DNA of 64,000 nt from an uncultured Collinsella sp. (GTDB taxonomy: Bacteria; Actinomycetota; Coriobacteriia; Coriobacteriales; Coriobacteriaceae), in the NCBI GenBank assembly GCA_902491565.1, contig CABUIE010000001.1, forward strand, positions 124,001 through 188,000, given 5' to 3'. Positions within the stretch are counted from its first letter, which is position 1. Each line of letters opens with the position of its first letter. The notes below the pieces were generated by a model. That model had not been told where the DNA came from. It did no database searches and worked only from the letters and a program-made list of their open reading frames with translations. The translations under genes and the position numbers were made by a program. This document shows, one piece after another, positions 27,875 through 36,526 of the stretch.

Positions 27875-27911
27875 AACCACCGCAAAGGTGCCTGTCCCCT
27901 TTGCGGTGGTT
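27875..27911 (-). terminator. Terminator hairpin 3' of thiD
   Basis: AACCACCGCAAAGG (27875-27888) pairs perfectly with CCTTTGCGGTGGTT (27898-27911). It lies 15 bases past the thiD stop. Both flanks are T-rich enough that it may act on either strand. Confidence 0.75.
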
Positions 27912-27925
27912 TTGGGCTGCAAATC

Positions 27926-28756
27926 TTAATACTGCCACATGTGATTGACGGGGCCGGAGCCTTTGCCCATGTTCAGGCCGGCGGCCAGAGCGCCTGTCAG
28001 GTAGGCCTTGCCGGCGTTGACGGCGTCGGCAAGTTCCATGCCCTGGGCCAATGCGCAGGCGATGGCGGACGAAAGCGTGCAGCCGGTGCCATGCGTGTTG
28101 CCGGTCTCGATGCGCTTGTGGCGGAACCACGTGGTGAGCGGATCGCCCAGGTGGTTACCCTCGTCATCGAGCGGCGCGGGCTCTGCTAGCACATCGTTGG
28201 CCTCGTTGACAAAATGCCCGCCTTTAACGAGGGACGCGCAGCCAAAGCGGCGGGTGAGGAGCATGGCAGCGTTTTGCTGTGTGCGCTCGGAATCGACCTC
28301 GTAGTCGAGCAGCGCCATGGCCTCGGGAATGTTGGGCGTGATGACGGTCGCCAGCGGGAACAGGCGATGCGTGAGCGCCTCAGCGGCGTCCTCGGCAATG
28401 AGGCGAGCGCCCGAAGTGGCGACCATAACGGGGTCGACGACCACGTTGGTTGCGTTCCATGCGTTCAGGCGGTCGGCGATAACTTCGATAATCTCGACAG
28501 ACGAAACCATGCCGATCTTGACGGCGCTCGGGCGGATATCGTCAAAAACGGCGTCAATTTGCGCGGCTACGATATCTGGCGAGATATCCTGCACGGCGGT
28601 GACGCCCAGTGTGTTTTGCGCTGTGATGGCGGTGATGGCCGTCTCGGCATACAGACGGTGCGCCGTGATGGTCTTAATGTCTGCCTGAATGCCGGCGCCA
28701 CCGCTGGAATCGGATCCTGCGATGGATAGAACGGCGGGTACTTTACTGCGATCCAT
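27926..28756 (-). CDS. thiD: Hydroxymethylpyrimidine (phosphate) kinase ThiD
   Basis: Ribokinase-fold enzyme that phosphorylates HMP and HMP-P in thiamine synthesis. The N-terminal substrate loop SIAGSDSSGGAGIQADIKT, VDPVMVATSG, TPNIPEAMALL, VKGGH and the C-terminal anion hole THGTGCTLSSAIA are intact in 276 residues. AAGGGAG precedes the ATG. It lies 182 bp downstream of thiC on the same strand. That gap holds a GCCCGGG/CCCGGGC hairpin (28814-28843) and a perfect minus-strand TATAAT (28803-28808), so it may also be transcribed separately. Confidence 0.96.
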   Translation of the reverse strand: MDRSKVPAVLSIAGSDSSGGAGIQADIKTITAHRLYAETAITAITAQNTLGVTAVQDISPDIVAAQIDAVFDDIRPSAVKIGMVSSVEIIEVIADRLNAWNATNVVVDPVMVATSGARLIAEDAAEALTHRLFPLATVITPNIPEAMALLDYEVDSERTQQNAAMLLTRRFGCASLVKGGHFVNEANDVLAEPAPLDDEGNHLGDPLTTWFRHKRIETGNTHGTGCTLSSAIACALAQGMELADAVNAGKAYLTGALAAGLNMGKGSGPVNHMWQY

Positions 28757-28802
28757 GTTCGCTCCCTTGTCCGGTCGGATTCAAATGGGTCTTTTACCCC
28801 GC

Positions 28803-28899
28803 ATTATAAAGATGCCCGGGCCGGCTGTATTCCGAACCCGGGCGGGTGGTGCAATCTTTACGCAAATGTTAGCAAATGTTCACACGTCAACAATTGACG
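28803..28899 (-). promoter_or_regulatory. thiC-thiD intergenic control region
   Basis: Minus-strand TATAAT at 28803-28808 suits a thiD promoter, but I see no good -35. Upstream are a strong hairpin (28814-28843), a direct repeat of GCAAATGTT (28862-28870 and 28872-28880), and an inverted repeat CGTCAA-CAA-TTGACG from 28885 to 28899 that could be an operator. Confidence 0.35.
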
Positions 28900-28938
28900 G
28901 GCCCCGCAGCGGGCTTGTGGGCGATTGCTTCGAAAAGG

Positions 28939-30273
28939 CTAATCCTCCATGCCCAGGTCGATCGTCGTGCCTTCGAACACCTTGTTGACGGTGCGGACGG
29001 CGCACATCTTGCCGCACATGGTGCAGGTGCCCTCGGTGGCGGCGGGGGATTCCTCGTAGCGCTTCTTGCCCGTAACCGGGTCGAGCGCGCACTTCCACAT
29101 GGCATCCCAGTCGAGTTTGCGGCGTGCCTGGCCCATCTTGTCGTCCATGTCGCGGGCGTGCGGCACCTTCTTGGCGATGTCGGCGGCGTGTGCGGCAATC
29201 TTAGTGGCCATAAGGCCATCGAGCACGTCTTGGGCGTCGGGCAGGCACAGGTGCTCGGCGGGCGTTACGTAGCACAGGAAGTCGGCGCCGGAGCTGGCGG
29301 AGATGGCGCCGCCGATGGCAGCGGTGATGTGGTCGTAGCCTACGCCGATATCGGTCACCAGCGGCCCCAGCACATAGAACGGGGCGTTGTGGCACAGGCG
29401 CTTCTGCAGCTTCATGTTGGCGGCGATCTCGTCGAGCGCCATGTGGCCCGGACCCTCGACCATAACCTGGACGCCGGCGGCCCATGCGCGCTTGCACAGC
29501 TTGCCCAGCTCGATCATCTCGGCGGTCTCGGTTGCGTCGTTGGAGTCGTAGAGACAGCCCGGGCGGCAGGAGTCGCCAAGCGAAATCGTCACGTCGTACT
29601 CGTGGCAGATTTCGAGCAACTCGTCGTAGAACTCATAGAACGGGTTCTCGTTACCGGTGACCTCCATCCAGCCAAACAGCAGCGAGCCTCCGCGGCTCAC
29701 GATGTTCATAAGGCGGCCGGTCTCCTTAAAGGTCTTGGTGACCGACTTGTTGATGCCGCAGTGGATGGTCATAAAGTCCACGCCGTCCTCGGCATGCGCG
29801 CGCACGACCTCGAACAAGTCATCCTTGGTAAGCTTGACCAGCGGTTTTTCCATGTAGCCGATGGCATCGTACATGGGGACGGTGCCCACCATGAGCGGCG
29901 TCTCGTCGATGAGCTGCTGGCGGAACTGGCGTGTTTTGCCCGAGTTGGAGAGGTCCATGATGGCGTCGGCGCCAAAGTCCTCGGCGATCTTGACTTTCTT
30001 CCATTCCTCTGCGGCGTCGGCCTTGTCGCCCGAGATGCCCAGGTTGACGTTGACCTTGGTGGACAGGCCCTCGCCGACACCAAAGGCGCGCATGCCCTTT
30101 TTGATGTGCACGATGTTGGCGGGAATGGCGATGCGGCCGTCGGCCACGCGCTCGCGGATGTACTCGGGGTCGCGATGCTCGCGCTCGGCGACTTCCTTCA
30201 TCTGCGGTGTAATCTGCCCGGCGCGGGCGAAGTCGATTTGCGTGACGAGCTTGGGCTCGGTCTGTGTGCTCAT
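28939..30273 (-). CDS. thiC: Phosphomethylpyrimidine synthase ThiC
   Basis: Radical-SAM-type enzyme that converts aminoimidazole ribotide to HMP-P. The 444 residues show FMTIHCGINK, SRGGSLLFGWM, ISLGDSCRPGC, VMVEGPGHMAL and FLCYVTPAEHL. The C-terminal cluster-binding cysteines read CTMCGKMC, that is C-x2-C-x3-C; the commonly cited ThiC spacing is C-x2-C-x4-C. The start is ATG 30273, because GAAGGGAG at 30282-30289 (minus strand) is well placed; this same GAAGGGAG closes the TPP riboswitch. thiD lies downstream. Confidence 0.96.
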   Translation of the reverse strand: MSTQTEPKLVTQIDFARAGQITPQMKEVAEREHRDPEYIRERVADGRIAIPANIVHIKKGMRAFGVGEGLSTKVNVNLGISGDKADAAEEWKKVKIAEDFGADAIMDLSNSGKTRQFRQQLIDETPLMVGTVPMYDAIGYMEKPLVKLTKDDLFEVVRAHAEDGVDFMTIHCGINKSVTKTFKETGRLMNIVSRGGSLLFGWMEVTGNENPFYEFYDELLEICHEYDVTISLGDSCRPGCLYDSNDATETAEMIELGKLCKRAWAAGVQVMVEGPGHMALDEIAANMKLQKRLCHNAPFYVLGPLVTDIGVGYDHITAAIGGAISASSGADFLCYVTPAEHLCLPDAQDVLDGLMATKIAAHAADIAKKVPHARDMDDKMGQARRKLDWDAMWKCALDPVTGKKRYEESPAATEGTCTMCGKMCAVRTVNKVFEGTTIDLGMED

Positions 30274-30280
30274 TGGCACG

Positions 30281-30375
30281 GCTCCCTTCGTTGGCATTAC
30301 CCATATCAGGTTTGTGGGTCAGGGCGGGCGCGCCCAATCTCAGCCTGCCGTCTTGTCCTGCAAGCTCCCCGTTAT
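30281..30375 (-). ncRNA. TPP (thiamine pyrophosphate) riboswitch for thiC
   Basis: On the minus strand the leader carries the THI-box signatures in order: GGGGAGC (30364-30370), CTGAGAT (30337-30343), AAACCTGAT (30304-30312), then GGGTAATGCC and AACGAAGGGAG down to 30282. The last segment contains the thiC ribosome binding site itself, so ligand binding would plausibly hide it and block translation. Confidence 0.93.
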
Positions 30376-30388
30376 GTCATGGGCTCAA

Positions 30389-30418
30389 GTATAGCCTGAA
30401 TGGGTACGATTGGGCCAA
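30389..30418 (-). promoter_or_regulatory. Probable thiC promoter
   Basis: Minus-strand TATACT at 30389-30394 with TTGGCC at 30413-30418, 18 bases apart. It lies about 15 bases upstream of the riboswitch 5' end. Confidence 0.45.
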
Positions 30419-30443
30419 CGAGCGTGCCTGTGGGGAGGCGAAC

Positions 30444-30959
30444 ATGGAAGACAAGCATCTATATCGAGAGACGCAATGGGATGTATCGGCCGAGGAAAGC
30501 CGCGCGCACCATGGCCTTGTCGCGATTGGTTTTGCGGTGCTTGCCGTGCTGGTGATTGCCTTTTGTATCTGGACGTTTGGCGGTCGCGGCGGCGCTGCCT
30601 GGGAGTTTGAGGCCGACGATGCCCTGCCGATCATGACGGTAAAGGTCGCTGGCGGTAACACGGTGGCAGCTCCCGGCGACTATTGGTATCCGTGCGATAG
30701 ATTTGTCCAGTTGCAGTTGAGCGGTGGCTCCATTCCTGGTGAAGAGATCGAGCGCGTGGCTTTCGATGCGTTGCTTAAGACGCTGTCGGTTGAGCTCAAA
30801 GATCAAGGGGATGTGCCCACGACGATGGATATCGCGCTGACGGAATGGCGCCTGGAGCCCCCGTCGGGCGTCAAGGTGTCTGAGGTGGAGCATGTCAAGA
30901 TTACCTATCAGGACGGCTCGACAAATGAAATTGTCAAAGCCGACGGCTTGGCGGAATAG
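30444..30959 (+). CDS. Hypothetical single-pass membrane protein
   Basis: Not recognised. About 171 residues: a 23-residue charged cytoplasmic N-terminus, one membrane helix (LVAIGFAVLAVLVIAFCIW, residues about 25-44), then about 125 residues that would lie outside the cell, with no cysteines other than one in YPCDRF. The exported part has alternating hydrophobic residues suggesting beta structure. GGGGAGG at 30432-30438 fixes the start at ATG 30444; the frame extending upstream overlaps the riboswitch and is rejected. It is divergent from thiC. Confidence 0.75.
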   Translation: MEDKHLYRETQWDVSAEESRAHHGLVAIGFAVLAVLVIAFCIWTFGGRGGAAWEFEADDALPIMTVKVAGGNTVAAPGDYWYPCDRFVQLQLSGGSIPGEEIERVAFDALLKTLSVELKDQGDVPTTMDIALTEWRLEPPSGVKVSEVEHVKITYQDGSTNEIVKADGLAE

Positions 30960-30999
30960 ACGCCGTGCCTAGGCAGCACATTCAAAAGTAGCGGTGGTC

Positions 31000-31809
31000 C
31001 TACAAGGTCTGTTCGTTCAGGAAGACCAAAGTGTTTTTATTTGAAAGCTCGGGAAAGTGACGATAACCAACGTCGAACGCGGTGAGCCCGTTTACATCCT
31101 CGAGCTTGTTTTCTGCCATCCAGCGCACCATGGAGCCGCGTGCCTTTTTGCTGGCGGTCGAGCGCTGGATGGGCTTGCCGTTACGGATGCCTTCGCCAAA
31201 GAGGCACGTGACGACCGTGACATCGGTGGTGAGGCGGGGCAGAACGGCTTTGGCGTATTCCGCGCTGGCGAGGTTGACGATCGTAGCGTTGGAGCCCGCC
31301 GGAGCGATGGCCCGTGCGAGCTTGTCGCCCCAAAACGCGTAGAGGTCTCGGGTATCGTCGACGGCAAGCTTCGCGCCCATCTCCAGCCGATACGGTTCAA
31401 CGGCATGAAAGGGGCGTACGCACCCGTAAAGGCCCGAGAGGATCCATAGATGGTCTTGCAGCCATGCGAGCTGCGCGGAATCCATCACCTCGGGTGCCAT
31501 GCTCTGGTATTGAATGCCGTGATAGGACATGACGGCAGGGGAGAGGTGACGGGCGAGTGCGGGATTGTCGAGATCACCGTTTTTCAGGATGGGCCCGAAC
31601 TCATGCAGGGTGTTGAGGCAAGGTCCCAGCAGTTTGTCACTCACGTTCCACAGCGCCTGCAGACCGCTGCTGCCTTCATTCTGCTCGATATCTAGCAGTG
31701 CGCGGTGGAGGCGAGCCGTCTCTTGCGCAAAAGGTGGAATGCCCAGGACTTCAAAAGCATCTTGGGCCGCGCGCATCTGCTTGGCGGGCGAAATGATGAC
31801 CTGCAGCAT
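31000..31809 (-). CDS. yaaA: Peroxide stress protein YaaA (UPF0246)
   Basis: Member of the YaaA/DUF328 family, which in E. coli lowers intracellular iron during peroxide stress and binds DNA. The 269 residues show the family N-terminus MLQVIISPAKQM, YHGIQYQSM, LSGLYGCVRPF, PYRLEMGAKL and the basic RSTASKKARGSMVRWM. Its start follows a long inverted repeat that separates it from the M18 peptidase gene on the same strand. Confidence 0.92.
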   Translation of the reverse strand: MLQVIISPAKQMRAAQDAFEVLGIPPFAQETARLHRALLDIEQNEGSSGLQALWNVSDKLLGPCLNTLHEFGPILKNGDLDNPALARHLSPAVMSYHGIQYQSMAPEVMDSAQLAWLQDHLWILSGLYGCVRPFHAVEPYRLEMGAKLAVDDTRDLYAFWGDKLARAIAPAGSNATIVNLASAEYAKAVLPRLTTDVTVVTCLFGEGIRNGKPIQRSTASKKARGSMVRWMAENKLEDVNGLTAFDVGYRHFPELSNKNTLVFLNEQTL

Positions 31810-31831
31810 GGACTCTCCTCTGCAAAAAAGA

Positions 31832-31898
31832 AGTTGCGGTGGAATACGGTCTGTTTTGGTCGTTTATGGGCCGGTTTAGTCCGTATTTCACCGCAACT
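31832..31898. repeat. Inverted repeat (GCGGTGAAATA family, copy 1)
   Basis: The arm at 31832-31849 (AGTTGCGGTGGAATACGG) pairs with 31881-31898, with one G-T pair. The arm shares AGTTGCGGTG then AATA with the copy at 52680-52750. It lies just past the stop of the M18 gene on the minus strand and may terminate it. Confidence 0.7.
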
Positions 31899-31911
31899 GA
31901 TGAAGGGTTGA

Positions 31912-33309
31912 TTAAGCGCGCTCGAGGAAGGCCTTGTAGCCGCGGTAGGCCTCGTAGATGTCGGCCTTGTTGGCGACCTCCCAAAGGGCGTGCATGGACA
32001 GGACGGCAACGCCGGAGTCGATGACGTTCATGCCGTACTTGGCCATGATGTAGGCGATGGTGCCGCCGCCGCCCGCGTTGACGCGACCGAGCTCGCAGGT
32101 CTGGAAGTCCACGCCGGCCTCGTCCATGATGTCGCGAACGAGGGCCACGTACTCAGCGTCGGCGTCGTTGGAGCCACCCTTGCCGCGGCTGCCCGTGTAC
32201 TTGTTAAAGCACAGGCCGCGACCCATAAAAGCGGCGTTTTTGGTCTCGAACTTGCCGGCATAGCCCGGGTCGAAGCCGGCGGACACGTCGGAGGAGAGCA
32301 TGCGGCTGCGGGCGAGTGCGCGGCGCAGGGCCAGCGGGCTATCCTCGCCGGCGAGCGTCATGATCTCGGCGACGGTGTTCTCGAAGAAGCGGCTCGTCAT
32401 GCCGGTGGCACCCACGGAACCGATCTCCTCCTTGTCGACGATGAGTGTGATGCTCGTGCGCTCCACGTTGGCGACGTCGATCTGGGCGAGCATGGACGGA
32501 TAGGCGCAGACACGGTCGTCGTGGCCATAGCCCAGAATCATGGAGCGGTCGAGGCCCATGTCGCGGGCCGGGCCGGCGGGCACGACCTCGATCTCGGCGG
32601 AGAGGAAGTCCTCCTCCTCGACGTCGTACTGCTCCTTGAGGATGTCCAGGAACATCTGCTTGACGGGCTCCTTGGGGGCGTCCTTGTCGTCCTCGTCAAA
32701 CTTGACGGGGCGGCCGCCCACGATCACGTCGAGGATCTCGGCGTCGACGGCGTCCTTGGCGGGCTTGGCCATCTGCTCGCTCGAGAGGTGGATCAGCAGG
32801 TCGGAGATGGTAAAGACCGGGTCGTCGGCCTTGTCACCGATGTTGATGTCGACGGTGGTGCCGTCCTTTTTGCAGATGACGCCTACGAGCGCGAGCGGGG
32901 AAGCGACCCAGTGGTAGCTCTTGACGCCGCCATAGTAGTGCGTGTCGAGATAAGCCATGTCGCCGGCCTCGAAGGCGGGATTCTGCTTAAGGTCCAGGCG
33001 CGGCGAGTCCACGTGGGCGCCCAGGATGTTAAAGCCCTGCTCGAGCGGGGCGGTGCCCAGGTTGACGAGCATGAGGTCCTTGCCGTGGTTGGCGGCGTAC
33101 ACCTTGTCGCCGGCCTTGAGCGCGCGGCCCTCGGCGATTACGGTCTCTAGATTGACGTAGCCCGCCTCCGCGGCCATCTTGATGCCGGTCTTGACGCACA
33201 GGCGCTCGGTCTTGTTCTCGCTCAAAAACTGCTTATAGCCGCGGCAAAGCTCCTCGAGCTCCTCGATTTGCTGTGGCGTGTACTTTTTCCATGCGCAGGG
33301 ACGCTCCAT
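31912..33309 (-). CDS. M18 family aminopeptidase
   Basis: Dizinc aspartyl-type aminopeptidase, a dodecameric cytosolic peptidase that trims acidic N-termini. Metal ligands appear in AHVDSPRLDLK, DKEEIGSVGATG, SADVSAGFDP-like SSDVSAGFDPGY and the terminal VLSMHALWEV. The 465 residues are typical. I set the start at ATG 33309 (MERPCAWKKY), since GAAAGGAG lies eight bases upstream. The open frame continuing to 33870 crosses the polA promoter region and gains no family sequence. Confidence 0.93.
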   Translation of the reverse strand: MERPCAWKKYTPQQIEELEELCRGYKQFLSENKTERLCVKTGIKMAAEAGYVNLETVIAEGRALKAGDKVYAANHGKDLMLVNLGTAPLEQGFNILGAHVDSPRLDLKQNPAFEAGDMAYLDTHYYGGVKSYHWVASPLALVGVICKKDGTTVDINIGDKADDPVFTISDLLIHLSSEQMAKPAKDAVDAEILDVIVGGRPVKFDEDDKDAPKEPVKQMFLDILKEQYDVEEEDFLSAEIEVVPAGPARDMGLDRSMILGYGHDDRVCAYPSMLAQIDVANVERTSITLIVDKEEIGSVGATGMTSRFFENTVAEIMTLAGEDSPLALRRALARSRMLSSDVSAGFDPGYAGKFETKNAAFMGRGLCFNKYTGSRGKGGSNDADAEYVALVRDIMDEAGVDFQTCELGRVNAGGGGTIAYIMAKYGMNVIDSGVAVLSMHALWEVANKADIYEAYRGYKAFLERA

Positions 33310-33475
33310 GACGCAGGCTCCTTTCGGATCGATCGTGCTGGTTGATGTACCGTGAGCCATCGTATCACGCGCGGGCTCACGGTGGCGGGGGAGCTTGATG
33401 TGCGGTGGCCGTGGGGCGGGGAGCGTGTAAACTGGAGTGAGCAAACCGTGCCCAGCCCAAAGCGAGGTATTCAAT

Positions 33476-36226
33476 ATGTCTGACAAGCGCCGTACCTTTG
33501 CCGTTATCGACGGCAACTCGCTCATGCACCGCGCCTTCCACGCCGTGCCGCCCACCATGAACGCGCCGGACGGTCGTCCCACCAACGCGATCTTTGGCTT
33601 TTTGAACATGTTTCTTAAGATGATCGATGCCTTTAACCCCGATGGTGTGGTCGTGGCGTTTGACAAGGGCAAGCCGCGCGTGCGCATGGAGATGCTGCCG
33701 CAGTATAAGGCGCAGCGCCCGCCCATGGACCCCGATCTGCACGCGCAGTTTCCCATGATTAAGGAGCTGCTCGCCGCGCTCAACGTGCCGATTTTGCAGT
33801 CCGAGGGCTGGGAAGGCGATGACATCCTGGGCACTATGGCGCGCCTGGGCGAGCAGGCCGGCTGTGACATGCTGCTGGTGACCGGTGATCGCGATATGTA
33901 TCAGCTCGTGACCGAGCACGTCAACGTGGTCTCGACCCGCAAGGGTCTGTCCGACGTGGCGATTATGACGCCCGAGAGCGTGGATGATCTGTATCACGGC
34001 ATCACGCCGGCGCTCGTGCCCGACTTTTATGGTCTGAAGGGCGACACGTCCGATAACATCCCCGGCGTGCCGGGCATCGGCCCCAAAAAGGCGAGCGCGC
34101 TCATTGCGCAGTACGGTAGCCTGGACGAGGTCATCGCACACGCCGACGAGGTCAAGGGCAAGATGGGCGAAAACCTGCGCGCACACATCGACGATGCCCT
34201 GCTGAGCCGCAAGGTCGCGACCATCCGCACCGATGCGCCCGTTGAGCTCGATTTTGAGGCGACGTCCTTCCCGGCGTTTTCTGCCGATGAGGTTTCCGCG
34301 GCGCTGGGTACGCTTGGTATCACCGCCATGCAGAACCGTTTCTTGGCGCTGATCGGCGGCGAGGGCGGGGCTGCTGCTGCCTCCAGTGTGTTTGAGATGC
34401 CTGCGATGGTTCGCGCAGCCGCGGGCGATGTTGACGCGCTTGGTGCCGTTGCGGCTGAGATTTCCCGCGCGATTGATGCCGGCGAGTGGGTCGCCGCCGT
34501 GGTGGACGACGACAAGGAAGAGGGCGCGCTCTTTGGACTGACGCGCACGCTGTGGTTAGCGACGTCCAAGGGCTTGTTCGCGCTCGAGGAGGGCGATAGC
34601 GGTGCGGCGGCTGAGGTTGAGGGCTTCAACTTCGTCCACGGCGTGATTGCCGGCGCGCTCGCGCGCCTGTTTATGGAGGGCCGCGTGGCGAGCCCGGATA
34701 TGAAAGCACTGCTGCATGAGCTTTCGCCCATCGATTCTTCGGAGCCCGAGCTCATGGATCCGCTGGCAGTCGATTCCACGCGCATCTTCGATACCGTGGT
34801 TGCCGCCTACCTGCTGGATTCCGACCGCTCCGAGTTCGATGAGGCGTATCTGGCCGATGCCTACCTGCAGATGTCGCTGCCTGCGGCACGCGGTGCAGAG
34901 GGTGCCGGTGAGGACGCTCCTGCGCCCGCCGCTCGCACGGCGGCCTTGACGCTGGCGCTCGTGGCGCCGTTGCGCGAGTGCATGGCCCGTGAGAATGCCG
35001 CCAACGTGTTCGATGGCATCGAGATGCCGCTCGTTCCGGTGCTTGCCAAGATGGAGCGCGCGGGCATGCTCGTGGATCCCGACCGCCTGCACAGTCTGTC
35101 CGAGGGTCTGGCGACCCAGATTGCCGAGGTCGAGCGAAGCATTCGCGACCTTGCCGGTGACGAGACCTTTAACATCGGCAGCCCCATGCAACTCTCGCAC
35201 GTGCTGTTTGATGTGATGGGGCTTCCGACCAAGGGCCTCAAGAAGACCAAGCGCGGCTACTATTCGACCAACGCCAAGGTGTTGAGCGATCTTGCCCGCG
35301 ACCACGAGATCGTGCGCCTGATTTTGGACTGGCGTGAGAAGTCCAAGATTAAGTCGACCTATCTGGACACGCTAGGTCCGTTGCGCCGTGGTGACGGTCG
35401 TGTGCACACCACGTACAACCAGACCATCACCGCGACGGGGCGTCTGTCTTCGAGCGACCCGAACCTACAGAACATCCCGACTCGCTCGGAGCTGGGGCGT
35501 ACCGTCAAGACGGCGTTCTCGGCGGGCGAGGGCAGCGTCTTTTTGGCGGTGGACTACTCGCAGATCGAGCTGCGCTTGCTCGCGCATCTTTCGGGTGACG
35601 AGCACCTGGTGCGCGCCTTTAACGAGGGCGAGGACTTCCATGCCGAGACGGCCGCGCGCGTATTTGGCGTGCCGGTGTCCGAGGTAACGCCCGACCTACG
35701 CAGCCGCGCCAAGGCTGTGAACTTTGGTATCGTGTACGGCCAGCAGGCCTACGGTCTGTCGCAGTCGCTGCATATCTCGATGGCCGAGGCGCGCGATATG
35801 ATCGATCGCTACTACGAGGCCTACCCGGGCGTGCGCACGTTCCTCGACAACGTGGTGGCGCGCGCCAAGCAGACGGGCTACGCCGAGACCATGTACGGCC
35901 GCCGTCGCCATATTCCGGAGCTCAAGGCTAAAAATCCGCAACTCCGCGGCTTTGGCGAGCGCACGGCTATGAACCACCCCATGCAGGGAACCGCCGCCGA
36001 CATCATCAAGATCGCGATGGCCCGCGTAAGCCGCCGCCTGGAAGAAGAGGGCTTTGCCGCCCACATGATTCTGCAGGTACATGACGAACTGGACTTTGAG
36101 TGCCCCGTCGACGAAGTCGAGCGCCTCACCACCATGGTCCGCGACGTCATGGAACACGTAGTAGACCTCCGCGTACCGTTGATCGCCGAAGCCAGCACCG
36201 GCATAACCTGGGCCGACGCAAAATAG
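33476..36226 (+). CDS. polA: DNA polymerase I
   Basis: Repair and Okazaki-fragment polymerase. The N-terminal 5' nuclease (residues 1 to about 290) shows VIDGNSLMHRAFHA, EGDDILGT and VTGDRDMYQLV. A middle region of about 300 residues corresponds to the 3'-5' exonuclease fold but lacks its catalytic acidic residues, so proofreading is probably absent. The polymerase domain is complete: motif A VDYSQIELRLLAHLSGD, motif B RSRAKAVNFGIVYG and motif C LQVHDELDFE. ATG 33476 follows GCGAGG at 33462-33467; a 13-codon extension from ATG 33437 has no binding site. The protein has 916 residues. Confidence 0.97.
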   Translation: MSDKRRTFAVIDGNSLMHRAFHAVPPTMNAPDGRPTNAIFGFLNMFLKMIDAFNPDGVVVAFDKGKPRVRMEMLPQYKAQRPPMDPDLHAQFPMIKELLAALNVPILQSEGWEGDDILGTMARLGEQAGCDMLLVTGDRDMYQLVTEHVNVVSTRKGLSDVAIMTPESVDDLYHGITPALVPDFYGLKGDTSDNIPGVPGIGPKKASALIAQYGSLDEVIAHADEVKGKMGENLRAHIDDALLSRKVATIRTDAPVELDFEATSFPAFSADEVSAALGTLGITAMQNRFLALIGGEGGAAAASSVFEMPAMVRAAAGDVDALGAVAAEISRAIDAGEWVAAVVDDDKEEGALFGLTRTLWLATSKGLFALEEGDSGAAAEVEGFNFVHGVIAGALARLFMEGRVASPDMKALLHELSPIDSSEPELMDPLAVDSTRIFDTVVAAYLLDSDRSEFDEAYLADAYLQMSLPAARGAEGAGEDAPAPAARTAALTLALVAPLRECMARENAANVFDGIEMPLVPVLAKMERAGMLVDPDRLHSLSEGLATQIAEVERSIRDLAGDETFNIGSPMQLSHVLFDVMGLPTKGLKKTKRGYYSTNAKVLSDLARDHEIVRLILDWREKSKIKSTYLDTLGPLRRGDGRVHTTYNQTITATGRLSSSDPNLQNIPTRSELGRTVKTAFSAGEGSVFLAVDYSQIELRLLAHLSGDEHLVRAFNEGEDFHAETAARVFGVPVSEVTPDLRSRAKAVNFGIVYGQQAYGLSQSLHISMAEARDMIDRYYEAYPGVRTFLDNVVARAKQTGYAETMYGRRRHIPELKAKNPQLRGFGERTAMNHPMQGTAADIIKIAMARVSRRLEEEGFAAHMILQVHDELDFECPVDEVERLTTMVRDVMEHVVDLRVPLIAEASTGITWADAK

Positions 36227-36260
36227 GGAAGCGCCCACAATTCCAAAGTAACCAAAACCA

Positions 36261-36298
36261 GAAGGGGGCTCCTTGCCAGCAAGGAGCCCCCTTCGTTC
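36261..36298 (+). terminator. Terminator after polA
   Basis: A 15-base arm GAAGGGGGCTCCTTG (36261-36275) pairs perfectly with 36280-36294 around CCAG; a modest GTTCAATT tail follows. Confidence 0.85.
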
Positions 36299-36331
36299 AA
36301 TTAAATTCAGCCTAAGTATCTAGACACTCAA

Positions 36332-36526
36332 GACGCCATCTAGGCGGCAGGTAAGTAAACCTAGGGCCTGGCCGGGCGGCACGAGTTAACTTTTCGTAGA
36401 TTCCGCACGCAAAGAAAGCCACTTAATGTGGCTTTCGTCTTGCGCAGGACCTGACCGAGCGAAAAGTTATCCCGTGCCGCCCGGCCAGGCCCGATGGGAC
36501 GGCTACCGAGCCGCCAAGATGGCGTC
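36332..36526. repeat. Multi-level 195-base inverted repeat between polA and the HAD gene
   Basis: Outer arms: GACGCCATCT-a-GGCGGC at 36332-36348 pairs with 36510-36526, which is inside the 3' end of the HAD coding region. Second level: a perfect 20-base arm at 36364-36383 (starting GGGCCTGGCCGGG) pairs with 36473-36492. Third: AACTTTTCG (36388-36396) with 36460-36468. Fourth: GAAAGCCAC (36414-36422) with GTGGCTTTC (36428-36436). It sits between convergent genes. Confidence 0.8.

Noticed and set aside
33310..33870. N-terminal extension of the M18 peptidase
   Set aside because: The frame happens to be open through the polA promoter and early polA; the internal ATG at 33309 has a proper binding site.
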